Of a stretch of 58,647 nt of DNA, positions 51,107-58,647 are shown in pieces. Source of the DNA: MWBV01 sp964447315. GTDB lineage: Archaea > Nanobdellota > Nanobdellia > Pacearchaeales > GW2011-AR1. The stretch's first letter is position 1. Each line of letters starts with the position of its first letter. The DNA is taken from the NCBI GenBank assembly GCA_964447315.1, contig CAYURQ010000004.1, positions 1-58,647 of the forward strand. The letters are read 5' to 3'. The translations under genes and the position numbers were made by a program. A model generated the notes under the pieces. The model had not been told where the DNA came from and did no database searches. It saw only the letters and a program-made list of their open reading frames with translations.

Positions 51107-52675
51107 TTATGTAAAAGAAACCATTCCATGGGATTTCTTATAAATATCAAATAATAAAAAAACATTATCAACAGCTTGTTTAGCAGATAATGTTCTTAAA
51201 TAATTCTTTTCTACCCAAGAGTCTTTTTTTACAGAATTTTCTTTTTTTTGATTTTTTGAATCAGAATTTTTATCTGACTTATTTGATTTATCATAATACC
51301 CTACTAAAGCTAAAAAAGGGTTTGATTGGTCATCTGATATTGAAGAAACTTTTTTATTTTTTCCTTGTTTTTCTTGTTCTTCTTTCATAAAAAAATCAAT
51401 TTCTTTTTCTATATTTTCTATATTTTCTTGAGTTGAACCTTCTACAAGTTTTAAAGCATCATTTAAATCTGATTTTTCTAACTCTTCATTTATTTTATTT
51501 AATTCTTCATTATTTAATGCGTATGCTTTGAAAGAAACTTCAACTCTTCCTCCAAAAGAATATCCTTGTTGAATTTTATTTGGAATTCCTCTAAAATTAA
51601 ATGAAACTAAAACGCAAGAAAAATAAGTTCTTTTAAGGTTTTTAAGATAAGATTCTTTTGCAAAATCAGAAGGTATTAAACCTTCTAAAGCAGCATCTTT
51701 TGGGTCTATTGGTCTTTTACCTAATAAAGTTAATTCAAAAATTGTTGTTGCAAATGTTTTTACTAAAGCAGGATTTCTTCCTCCTTCTGATTCAACAAGT
51801 TCTTCTGCTGCTTTTAAATAAGGTTTTGCCCAACGAGCATATAATTTTAAACTATTAACCTGGCTTTTCAGATAATTTAATTCAATTTTATAACGGCTTG
51901 ATAATTCTTGTTCTGAAATTTTCAGCCAAGAATTAAACTCTTGAACTCTTGGAAGAACTGCTCTTTTTACTCTGTCATTTAAATCTAACTTGCTCACGTC
52001 TTTTTCAGTTTCTGATGCCAAGAAAGCATCAATTAACGTTACAAATCCTCCTTGCCCCATTGCAAGTGCTTTTATTGATGAATTTCCTTTTTGAATATCA
52101 ACTTTATCCATCCATATTTGTTTTAAAGAAAGTCTTGCTGCTTTTTGAACCTCAATTTCTTTGCTTTTCAAATCTTCATAACTTTGCAATCTAATTCTCA
52201 TTTCTTTTAAATCATAAACTAAATTAAGAACACTCCTCAAAACAGTGTTAATATCTCCGAGTATTTTTGAACCTTGTTGCTGCATTATTCCTTTTCTTTG
52301 AGACATTTCTGAAAAATATCCAGAACCCATTGAAGAACTAAAATTATCAATTAATTTTTCTGTTTTTAATCCAAAATCATTCATTAAATCTAAAATCCAA
52401 AAGTAAATTGGTTCTAAGGCTTCTGTAGGAGAATCATAAACTAAAGTATGAGATGCAGCAATACCTTGCATTTTTTCTTTATATTTTGGACCTGCTTGTT
52501 TATTAAAGAATTTTGGATCTTCATCTTTTTTATTTGGAATATAAACTATTGTTCGGGGTATTACCTCACTTGCAGGAATTTTATCTGGAGAACCATAATC
52601 TTTTAACAAAATTTCTCCATTTTCAGCATAAAGCCATGGATTAATTTTTCCAATAATTTGTTCAACTGATACCAT
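51107..52675 (-). CDS. large soluble hypothetical protein (522 aa)
   Basis: Helix-rich protein without membrane segments: an N-terminal domain (WLYAENGEILLKDYGSP, IVYIPNKKDED), a long helical central region (about 120-360; VLNLVYDLKEMRIRLQSYEDLK, LSSRYKIELNYLKSQVNSL), and an acidic, disordered region (about 420-480) before a last helix (AKQAVDNVFLLFDIYKK). It looks like a lineage-conserved structural or scaffold protein. I do not recognise a family. The 190-bp region 52676-52867 downstream on the plus strand holds only AT-rich sequence and a promoter. Confidence 0.65.
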   Translation of the reverse strand: MVSVEQIIGKINPWLYAENGEILLKDYGSPDKIPASEVIPRTIVYIPNKKDEDPKFFNKQAGPKYKEKMQGIAASHTLVYDSPTEALEPIYFWILDLMNDFGLKTEKLIDNFSSSMGSGYFSEMSQRKGIMQQQGSKILGDINTVLRSVLNLVYDLKEMRIRLQSYEDLKSKEIEVQKAARLSLKQIWMDKVDIQKGNSSIKALAMGQGGFVTLIDAFLASETEKDVSKLDLNDRVKRAVLPRVQEFNSWLKISEQELSSRYKIELNYLKSQVNSLKLYARWAKPYLKAAEELVESEGGRNPALVKTFATTIFELTLLGKRPIDPKDAALEGLIPSDFAKESYLKNLKRTYFSCVLVSFNFRGIPNKIQQGYSFGGRVEVSFKAYALNNEELNKINEELEKSDLNDALKLVEGSTQENIENIEKEIDFFMKEEQEKQGKNKKVSSISDDQSNPFLALVGYYDKSNKSDKNSDSKNQKKENSVKKDSWVEKNYLRTLSAKQAVDNVFLLFDIYKKSHGMVSFT

Positions 52676-52840
52676 AACTTAAATAAGAAAAATGTATTTA
52701 AAAAATGTTACTTCTCATACTAGAAAAAATAAAAATTAACAATAAATAAAAAATCCTCAAAGAAATGATTATTATGATTGAGATAATAAAAAATATAAGA
52801 AATAATTAAAAAAACAACAAATAAAAATTATAACTAAATT

Positions 52841-52849
52841 TATAAAATA
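52841..52849 (+). promoter_or_regulatory. TATA box of the 52868 operon
   Basis: TATAAAATA lies about 25 bp before the ATG at 52868, supporting a leaderless transcript. Confidence 0.5.
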
Positions 52850-52867
52850 TAATTTCTTGAAAAAATA

Positions 52868-53290
52868 ATGAGATTGTTTAAGAAAAAAGATAAGGTAATT
52901 GACTTAACAGATTATTATCAAAAAAATAAAGATAAATTTGATAATCTTCCGGAAAATAAAACAAAGCCAGAGTATCAAGAAATACAAGCCAATTCTACAA
53001 GCATAAATCAGTCAACTCCTAAGACAATAACTTCAACAGAAACTTCAACAACTGAAACAAATAATTCAAATTCTGGAGGATTTTTTGGAGGATTTTTTGG
53101 AGGAAGCTCAACAACTCCAGAACCAACATTACCAGGAAGTGAAAGGGTAAATCCAGATGAAAAAAGAAGAAAATTAGCAAAAAGATTAGGAGATATGACT
53201 TCTAAAATAGAAGATTTATCAAATCAAATATATCATTTGCAACAAAGACTTGAAGTAGTTGAAAGAAAATTAGATATAAATAGATTTTAA
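52868..53290 (+). CDS. hypothetical protein with disordered Gly-rich centre and C-terminal coiled coil
   Basis: 140 residues. The N-terminus KDKVIDLTDYYQKNKDK is followed by Thr/Ser/Asn-rich disorder, a short GGFFGGFFGG repeat (about 71-80) and a C-terminal amphipathic helix (about 104-138, KIEDLSNQIYHLQQRLEVVERKLD) likely to oligomerise. Joined to the next gene by TAA-A-ATG. A cytoplasmic scaffold role is inferred. Confidence 0.55.
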   Translation: MRLFKKKDKVIDLTDYYQKNKDKFDNLPENKTKPEYQEIQANSTSINQSTPKTITSTETSTTETNNSNSGGFFGGFFGGSSTTPEPTLPGSERVNPDEKRRKLAKRLGDMTSKIEDLSNQIYHLQQRLEVVERKLDINRF

Positions 53291-53291
53291 A

Positions 53292-53621
53292 ATGAAAAAT
53301 AAAAAAGCTAATTCTTATGTTATAATTGGGGTTATTGTTTTATTTATTCTCTTAATTGGAGGTATTTTTCTTATTTACAATTTAAAACCAGTTGAAGCAG
53401 AAATTGAAAATAATGAAAATAAATCACAAAAATCAAGTGATTTTAATTGTAAAGTAGATGAAGATTGTGAAGATGGAAATAAATGCACTTTAGAAACTTG
53501 TACAGGAGGGGTGTGCATAATAAGTGATGTTGCACTTTGCTATGACAATGATGGTTGCTGTCCTAAAAATTGTAATAGTGCAAATGATAATGATTGTTTA
53601 AGAGTTGATTTAGAAGATTAA
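53292..53621 (+). CDS. small anchored Cys-rich surface protein
   Basis: 109 residues. Membrane anchor at about 9-30, then an extracellular part with ten cysteines in a CxxDEDCEDGNKCTLETCTGGVC module followed by CYDNDGCCPKNC, similar to the modules of the large surface proteins at 25630 and 27686. It is co-translated with the preceding gene. Confidence 0.65.
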   Translation: MKNKKANSYVIIGVIVLFILLIGGIFLIYNLKPVEAEIENNENKSQKSSDFNCKVDEDCEDGNKCTLETCTGGVCIISDVALCYDNDGCCPKNCNSANDNDCLRVDLED

Positions 53622-53650
53622 AGTAATCAATATTATGAAATACAGTAATG

Positions 53651-53659
53651 CTTAAAAAA
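53651..53659 (+). promoter_or_regulatory. TATA box of the PCNA gene
   Basis: CTTAAAAAA is about 25 bp before the ATG at 53680, consistent with a leaderless transcript. Confidence 0.45.
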
Positions 53660-53679
53660 CAGGATATTTTAGATAAAAC

Positions 53680-54417
53680 ATGCTAGTTAAATTAGAAAAC
53701 CCTTCAATATTATCAAAGGCTATTGAATTAATTTCTGAACTTGTAACAGAAGTTAGGTTGAAAATAAGTGAAATGGGCATGAGCATTACTGCTATGGATC
53801 CTGCTAATGTTTCAATGGTTGGATTTAAATTACCAAAAAGTGCATTTTCAGAATTTCAAAGTGATTATGAAGTTTTAGGTATTAATTTAGATGATTTAAA
53901 AAAAATTTTAAAAAGATGCAAAACAGGAAGTTCTCTGATTTTAAGCAAAAAAGAAAATGTTCTTGAAATAAAGATAATTGATAAAATTCTTAGAAATTTT
54001 ACTCTTGGACTTATTGAAATTGAAAGTGAGGATATTGATTTTTCAGAAAAAGTTTCTAGAATGGAATTTAGTTCTAAAATTGAAATTGTTAGTCAGGAAT
54101 TAATTGACTCTATAGATGATTGTGCTGTTGTTTCTGATTCTTGTACTTTTTCAATTCAACAAGGAAATTTTGTTATTAAGGCAAAAGGAATGAATTCTGC
54201 TCAATCAGAATTTTCAGGAGATGAGGCAAAAATTGAAGCAGAAGATTGCTCTTCAAAATATAGTTTAGAGTATTTACAAAAATTTATGAAAGCATCAAAA
54301 CTTGCAGACCATACAAAAATTCAATTTGCAAATGATCATCCTTTAAGATTAGATGTTCAAGCAAATCAAGTTAGTTTAAGTTTTATTTTAGCTCCAAGAG
54401 TTGAAACAGAGGATTAA
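53680..54417 (+). CDS. pcn: DNA polymerase sliding clamp (PCNA)
   Basis: 245 residues, the standard PCNA length. LISELVTEVRLKISEMGMSITAMDPANVSMVGFKL (about 18-52) is the first-domain signature, DLKKILKRCKTGSSL is the following helix, and the C-terminal part has SKYSLEYLQKFMKASKLADHTKIQFANDHPLRLD and the end SFILAPRVE. It forms a trimeric ring that tethers polymerase, ligase and other replication proteins to DNA. Confidence 0.97.
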   Translation: MLVKLENPSILSKAIELISELVTEVRLKISEMGMSITAMDPANVSMVGFKLPKSAFSEFQSDYEVLGINLDDLKKILKRCKTGSSLILSKKENVLEIKIIDKILRNFTLGLIEIESEDIDFSEKVSRMEFSSKIEIVSQELIDSIDDCAVVSDSCTFSIQQGNFVIKAKGMNSAQSEFSGDEAKIEAEDCSSKYSLEYLQKFMKASKLADHTKIQFANDHPLRLDVQANQVSLSFILAPRVETED

Positions 54418-54501
54418 ATTAGAATATTTTTTCTAGTTATACTAATATAATCATTAAGAAATGTTTTTAAATAAAATATCCTTATAGAAATTATGGGAAA
54501 T

Positions 54502-54522
54502 GAACTTTTTGAAAAGGTTCCC
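54502..54522. repeat. related copy of the CTTTTgAAAAG palindrome element
   Basis: AACTTTTTGAAAAGGTT shares the CTTTTxGAAAAGGTT core with the 31337-31416 repeats and, with GGGAA (54495-54499) and TTCCC (54518-54522), makes a longer stem just before the ATG at 54534. It could mask translation initiation or be a REP-like element. Confidence 0.5.
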
Positions 54523-54533
54523 AAAAAATCAAA

Positions 54534-55307
54534 ATGAAAAGAGGGAAAAAAGCTCAGTTAACTATATTTATAATATTAGCAATTTTAATTGTTGCATTAA
54601 TTTTATTCATATTCTTATTTTGGCCAAAAATACGTCCAAGTGGAATAAGTGAAATAAAAAATCCATATGCTTATATGGAAACGTGTATTAAAGAACATAT
54701 AGATGAAACAGTTGAAAATATTGCAAGTCATGGAGGAGGTTTTGAAATAAATCCAGAAATGTCTTTTTTATATAGAGGAGAGTACATAAGATTTTTATGC
54801 CACACAAATGAATATTATAAACCTTGTTATAAACAATATGCATTCCTAAAAACTCATTTTGAAAATGAAATTCTATTAAATGTTGAAAATGAAATAAATG
54901 AATGTTTTCAATCAATGGTTGAGAGTTATGAAAGAGATGGATTTACAGCGAGAGTTGAAAATACAGAAAATTTAGGAATACTTATTGCTCCTGAATTTAT
55001 AATTAGTAATTTAGGAAAAGAATTATATTTAACAAAAGGAAATGAAAATCAACAATTCACTAATTTTGAAATAAAGACAAAAAGCAATTTGTATGAAATC
55101 ATAGAAGTTGTTGAAAATATTTTAACTTGGGAAAGTATTGTTGGAAATTCAGAACCAGCAGCTTATATGAGGGAAAATCCATATATTAGAGTAGGGAAAA
55201 ACCAAAAAGTAGATGGTGTTAAAATATATAGTGTAAGTCATAGAGAAACAGGAGAGGAATTAAGGTTTGCAACAAGAAGCTTAGCACTTCCTCCTGGATT
55301 TATGTAA
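54534..55307 (+). CDS. pilin-like anchored surface protein
   Basis: 257 residues. The N-terminus KRGKKAQLTIFIILAILIVALILFIF resembles archaeal type IV pilin (class III) signals, with GKKAQ before a hydrophobic helix. The rest is an extracellular domain with four or more cysteines (CIKEHIDET, LCHTNEYYKPCY, ECFQSM) and helical to beta pattern. First gene of an apparent surface operon with 55309 and 57702. A role in a surface appendage or complex is inferred. Confidence 0.65.
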   Translation: MKRGKKAQLTIFIILAILIVALILFIFLFWPKIRPSGISEIKNPYAYMETCIKEHIDETVENIASHGGGFEINPEMSFLYRGEYIRFLCHTNEYYKPCYKQYAFLKTHFENEILLNVENEINECFQSMVESYERDGFTARVENTENLGILIAPEFIISNLGKELYLTKGNENQQFTNFEIKTKSNLYEIIEVVENILTWESIVGNSEPAAYMRENPYIRVGKNQKVDGVKIYSVSHRETGEELRFATRSLALPPGFM

Positions 55308-55308
55308 A

Positions 55309-57666
55309 ATGAAAAAAAAGAAGATAACAATTATTGCTTTTGGAATGTTTTTAATAATGGCAAGTATGTTTTTTGTTAGTAGTGCGGGTTGTTGCGAAAG
55401 ATTACCTAATGAAGGTTTGTGGTGTCAATTTGTTGATGATATTAGTGAATGCGATCAAAATTATGGATATAGAAGTGATTTGCAAACTTGTGATACTTAT
55501 GTTAAATGCCATGGGACTTGTGTAAATGAAAATACAGGACAATGCAGTCAATCTCCTGAATTAGAGTGTGTGGAAAGCAAGGGGACATGGTATCAAGAAT
55601 CAGAGAATTTAATTCCTGATTGTCAAAAGGGATGTTGTATTGCAGGAGAATATGCTTATTTTTTAAATGGAGTTGAATGTAAAAATTTCGCAACAACTTT
55701 TGGTTTTCAAACAGAATTTAGACCTGATTTAACTTCCAGAAGTGAATGTAGTGCATTGATGAGTGCGACAGTTATAGGTGCTTGTGTTATTTCATCTCAA
55801 CTCAAACAAGCATGTATTATAACAACAAATACAGAATGTACTGATAATAATGTTCAATCACTTTCTGAAAATTTAGGAAATGCAGCAATTCTTTCTGGTT
55901 TGGAAGTTGAATTTAATCCAGGACTTTTATGTACTGCACCGGGAATTTCTGATTGTGCAAAGAGTGAAATAACAGAATGTAAAGACAAGAAAGTTTATTA
56001 TAAAGATACTTGTGGTAATTTTGCAAATATTTATGATAGTTCTAAATACTCTAATCCAGATTACTGGACTTGGATAAAAAAACCATATGAACAAGAAATT
56101 TGCACTGTTAGTCCTGATGGAAGTTCAAGTTGTGGAAACTGTGATACAACTCAAAATACTGTTTGTAAAAATAAAAGAAATTCTAATGTTGGAAATCCTG
56201 AATATGGTGATTATGTTTGTGGTGATTTAAGCTGTGAATATCAAGGTGAAAAATACTATCATACAGAAAGTTGGTGTGCTGGAACAAATGGAGCTTTAGC
56301 AAGATATATTATTGATGAAAAAGGAGTTAATGATTTAGGTGTTAATCATAGATTTTTAACAGATGGTTTTACACAAGAAACAAGCCCTGAGACAATTGAA
56401 TTACTTGAAAACCAGGATAATTACAATACTCCTGGAAGTAAATATTTCAAGTTAATATGTAGTTTTGGTGAAGTTATGGTTGAAGAATGTAAAGAATATA
56501 GAAATAGTGTTTGTACTGAATTTATTAAAGAAGATGAAAATTCTCTTAATCAAGCAGCTTGTAGGTATAATACTTGGCAAAGATGTTTTGAAATGGTTAC
56601 AAAAAATCAATGTGAAGAATCAACTGAAATGTGTAAATGGATTCCTGGATATACTTGGGATTTTTCAATAGTTTCTGAGTTAGATAGAAAATCTCAACAA
56701 GGTTCTTGTGTTCCATTGGTTCCTCCTGGATTTGATTTTTGGAAAGGAGATAGTCAAGGAATTGGGTTATGTCAAATGGCAACTGTTCAAGAAAATACTT
56801 TATATGAATCAGGAATTTGGACTGATAGAGATAGTTTTCATGAATGGAGTAAAAGATATTTAGCTAATAGATGTTATGATAAATGTTATGCAATTCCAAG
56901 ATATGCTGAAGAATATGAAATGGGTCCTAATGAAGAAAAACTTTATCCAGAAGAAATTGAATGTTCAAGTCAACCAAAGGGAATAATTGATAAGGCTCAA
57001 GATTGTGGATTAAAGGGAAATATGGGATGTACTCCTTATCAATACCTTACAGAATTTTATGATGAATCAGAATGTCATCTTTTCTTTCCAGGTGATTCAG
57101 CTGGAAAAGCACTTCAAGACCTTCATTTATCAGATAGAAGAGGACAATATTGTCATAAAGATGGTAATGAAGAGCAATTTTTAACAGGTCCTGTTAGTGG
57201 AATGGCTTATGATTGTACTATTGGATTTGGAAGTGAAGAAAAAGATGAAAGAAAAGAAAGAGATTATCCAATTTATTTAACTCATAAAGAATGGCTAGAT
57301 GGAATTACAGAGAGAGCTAGGTCTATTGGAGATTGTGGATATAAACCAAACCTTGAAGGAGTTTATAGTAGTGATGAAACAGAAATAATAACAGCAATAT
57401 TTCAAAAATTAAAACAAGATGGAAGTGTTAAAAAAAATGTTACTGCTAACCAAATTATTTACAAAGGAAAAGTTAATGTTGAAGATCAAGGATTAATAAT
57501 GGAATCACCAGTTGAATCAGAAAGTTATAGTTGCTCAGAAAAAGGAGGAGTTTGTACTTTTGGCGGAGTTCAAAATTGCGGTGGAACACCTCTTGAAGGA
57601 CAAGAACTTTGCCCTTATCAAGGAATTTGTTGTGTTTATGATGAAAATGATGGTGAGGGAATTTAA
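55309..57666 (+). CDS. large Cys-rich secreted protein
   Basis: 785 residues. Signal peptide (about 1-25) ending VSSAGCCERLP, then a long cysteine-rich ectodomain with dozens of Cys in irregular spacing (for example CGNCDTTQNTVC, CKWIPGYTWDF, CSQSPELEC), and no obvious C-terminal membrane helix. It is linked to the preceding pilin-like gene by TAA-A-ATG. It resembles the structural proteins of DPANN surface operons; ligand and partner are unknown. Confidence 0.65.
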   Translation: MKKKKITIIAFGMFLIMASMFFVSSAGCCERLPNEGLWCQFVDDISECDQNYGYRSDLQTCDTYVKCHGTCVNENTGQCSQSPELECVESKGTWYQESENLIPDCQKGCCIAGEYAYFLNGVECKNFATTFGFQTEFRPDLTSRSECSALMSATVIGACVISSQLKQACIITTNTECTDNNVQSLSENLGNAAILSGLEVEFNPGLLCTAPGISDCAKSEITECKDKKVYYKDTCGNFANIYDSSKYSNPDYWTWIKKPYEQEICTVSPDGSSSCGNCDTTQNTVCKNKRNSNVGNPEYGDYVCGDLSCEYQGEKYYHTESWCAGTNGALARYIIDEKGVNDLGVNHRFLTDGFTQETSPETIELLENQDNYNTPGSKYFKLICSFGEVMVEECKEYRNSVCTEFIKEDENSLNQAACRYNTWQRCFEMVTKNQCEESTEMCKWIPGYTWDFSIVSELDRKSQQGSCVPLVPPGFDFWKGDSQGIGLCQMATVQENTLYESGIWTDRDSFHEWSKRYLANRCYDKCYAIPRYAEEYEMGPNEEKLYPEEIECSSQPKGIIDKAQDCGLKGNMGCTPYQYLTEFYDESECHLFFPGDSAGKALQDLHLSDRRGQYCHKDGNEEQFLTGPVSGMAYDCTIGFGSEEKDERKERDYPIYLTHKEWLDGITERARSIGDCGYKPNLEGVYSSDETEIITAIFQKLKQDGSVKKNVTANQIIYKGKVNVEDQGLIMESPVESESYSCSEKGGVCTFGGVQNCGGTPLEGQELCPYQGICCVYDENDGEGI

Positions 57667-57675
57667 ATAACTGGT

Positions 57676-57700
57676 TGATTATTATTTAACCAAATAATCA
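57676..57700 (+). promoter_or_regulatory. hairpin directly before the 57702 start
   Basis: TGATTATT (57676-57683) pairs perfectly with AATAATCA (57693-57700), loop 9 nt, ending one base before the ATG at 57702. It could reduce translation of the third gene of the operon or mark an RNA processing site. Confidence 0.4.
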
Positions 57701-57701
57701 T

Positions 57702-58647
57702 ATGACAAATGAAAAAAGAAAAATTACTATTTTTGAAATATTTCTTTTAGTTGTTGCTATATTTGCTTTTGCTTGGATTGTTAATACTGAAGTTAAAGAA
57801 GTTAGTGCTAGTGGATTAGGAGGAGTACATTTTGCTGAACTTGCTACACAAGGAATTGCAGAATCTACAGGAAGTGCAGTTAGTTTGGCACCAGAAACTA
57901 CAGTAACTTCAGGTTCTTTATTTGGATTAGGTCCTACAGCTTCAATAATTTTATCTGCTGCAATTTGGGCTGCAGCTGCTGCTGGAGTTGTTATAGCTCT
58001 TGGACATATTTTAGGTGCAGGTGAAAGAAATTTGAATGATTTAACTTTTGTTGCAGGAGGTTCAGCAATAATTGGAACTCTTTTAGGAATAGCTGTAGGA
58101 GCATCAGCAGGAGGACCTGCAGGATGGGTTGCAGCAATAGTTGTATTGATTTTTTCAGGAGTTTATATGTTAACTGGTTATCAATTATATTCTAGGCATA
58201 TATTTACATTTTATCCAAATCTCTGGCAGCCTCCAATTGAAAATTATAATTGTAATGATTGTAATAGATTAAATATTCAAGGAATTGGAATTTGCAGTGA
58301 ATATATGTGTCGTTCATATAGTTCTTCTTGTGAATGGGTTAATGATGAAACAACTTATGAAACATGCATGGAAGTTGGACAAGGAGATAGAATTCCTCCT
58401 GTAATAACTCCTTTAAGAGAAGCTAATGGTCAAATAATTCTTCCAAATGAAGATTTCAGATATGTTGCAACAAGTGCTGGAGCAAAAATTGTTTATGACA
58501 GCCAAGAAACCAAAGGATGTATTCCTGCATTTACTAGTTTAACACTTGCAGTAGGAACAAATGAAAATGCCCATTGTAAAATAAGTTTAGTACCAAATGG
58601 AAGAGAAAATCCAAATGAGGTTTTTGAATTAATGATGAATATGCAAG
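57702..58647 (+). CDS. membrane-anchored surface protein, 3' end missing
   Basis: An open reading frame from ATG 57702 runs past the window end (315 codons seen). It has an anchor helix (about 9-27), an Ala/Gly-rich region with two to four further hydrophobic helices (about 68-165, including ILSAAIWAAAAAGVVIALGHILGAG), then a Cys-containing ectodomain (YNCNDCNRLNIQGIGICSEYMCRSYSSSCEW). It is the third gene of the 54534-55309 operon. The function is unknown. Confidence 0.7.
   Translation, partial: MTNEKRKITIFEIFLLVVAIFAFAWIVNTEVKEVSASGLGGVHFAELATQGIAESTGSAVSLAPETTVTSGSLFGLGPTASIILSAAIWAAAAAGVVIALGHILGAGERNLNDLTFVAGGSAIIGTLLGIAVGASAGGPAGWVAAIVVLIFSGVYMLTGYQLYSRHIFTFYPNLWQPPIENYNCNDCNRLNIQGIGICSEYMCRSYSSSCEWVNDETTYETCMEVGQGDRIPPVITPLREANGQIILPNEDFRYVATSAGAKIVYDSQETKGCIPAFTSLTLAVGTNENAHCKISLVPNGRENPNEVFELMMNMQ

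Overview
The window looks like a low-GC archaeal chromosome, most likely from a DPANN lineage of the Woesearchaeota/Pacearchaeota type. The basis is as follows. It has archaeal-type ribosomal proteins (eS19, eL39, eL31, eL33, uL16), PCNA, Cbf5, TrmY and a single-chain PriS-PriL-like primase. It has an archaeal RNase P RNA and archaeal TATA-box promoters, many of them leaderless. It also has a class II LysRS, a form III-type RuBisCO and many secreted or pilin-like proteins with a single membrane anchor. No taxonomic search was possible, so the lineage is an inference.

Layout. 1-305 is the 3' end of 23S rRNA. 0.4-7.1 kb carries small membrane proteins, a P-type ATPase, the RNase P RNA, tRNA-Phe(GAA) and cysS. 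7.1-9.1 kb holds a RuBisCO with an intact active site, followed by two small RNA-binding proteins. 9.1-11 kb is an eS19-eL39-(unknown)-eL31 operon with a structured leader. 11-17.1 kb holds repair and RNA-modification genes (MsrB-MsrA, AlkD-like, Cbf5, TrmY, acylphosphatase, RNase HI), then lysS and a short histone. 17.2-21 kb is a UV-repair island: two photolyase-family genes, a nitroreductase and the relic of a UV-damage endonuclease, bracketed by an imperfect 19-bp direct repeat. 21-25.6 kb contains membrane proteins, a GH15-like protein, a PCD/DCoH protein and a PD-(D/E)XK nuclease.

25.6-40.5 kb is a surface-protein region. Two large Cys-rich membrane proteins and the primase lie on the minus strand. 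A small HTH regulator and two giant beta-helix surface proteins lie on the plus strand. The HTH gene's 3' part plus the first 15 codons of the downstream gene is repeated exactly (167 bp) on both sides of the first beta-helix gene, so homologous recombination could delete or exchange that 3.3-kb cassette. This is the most unusual structure in the window. 40.5-45.4 kb has pheT/pheS and a transglycosylase/LysM-like membrane protein. 45.4-47.3 kb is an eL33-(unknown)-uL16 operon. 47.3-52.7 kb contains an MNT-HEPN-like nucleotidyltransferase, a xylose-isomerase-like TIM barrel and two lineage-type hypotheticals. 52.8-58.6 kb holds PCNA and another surface or pilin-like operon that runs off the end.

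Working together: translation and tRNA maturation genes (rnpB, tRNA-Phe, cysS, lysS, pheST, cbf5, trmY, ribosomal proteins) are scattered among surface-protein clusters. Genes within operons are very often joined by TAA-A-ATG (stop codon, one base, start codon), which points to translational coupling. First genes commonly have a TATA box about 26 bp before the ATG, which points to leaderless transcripts.
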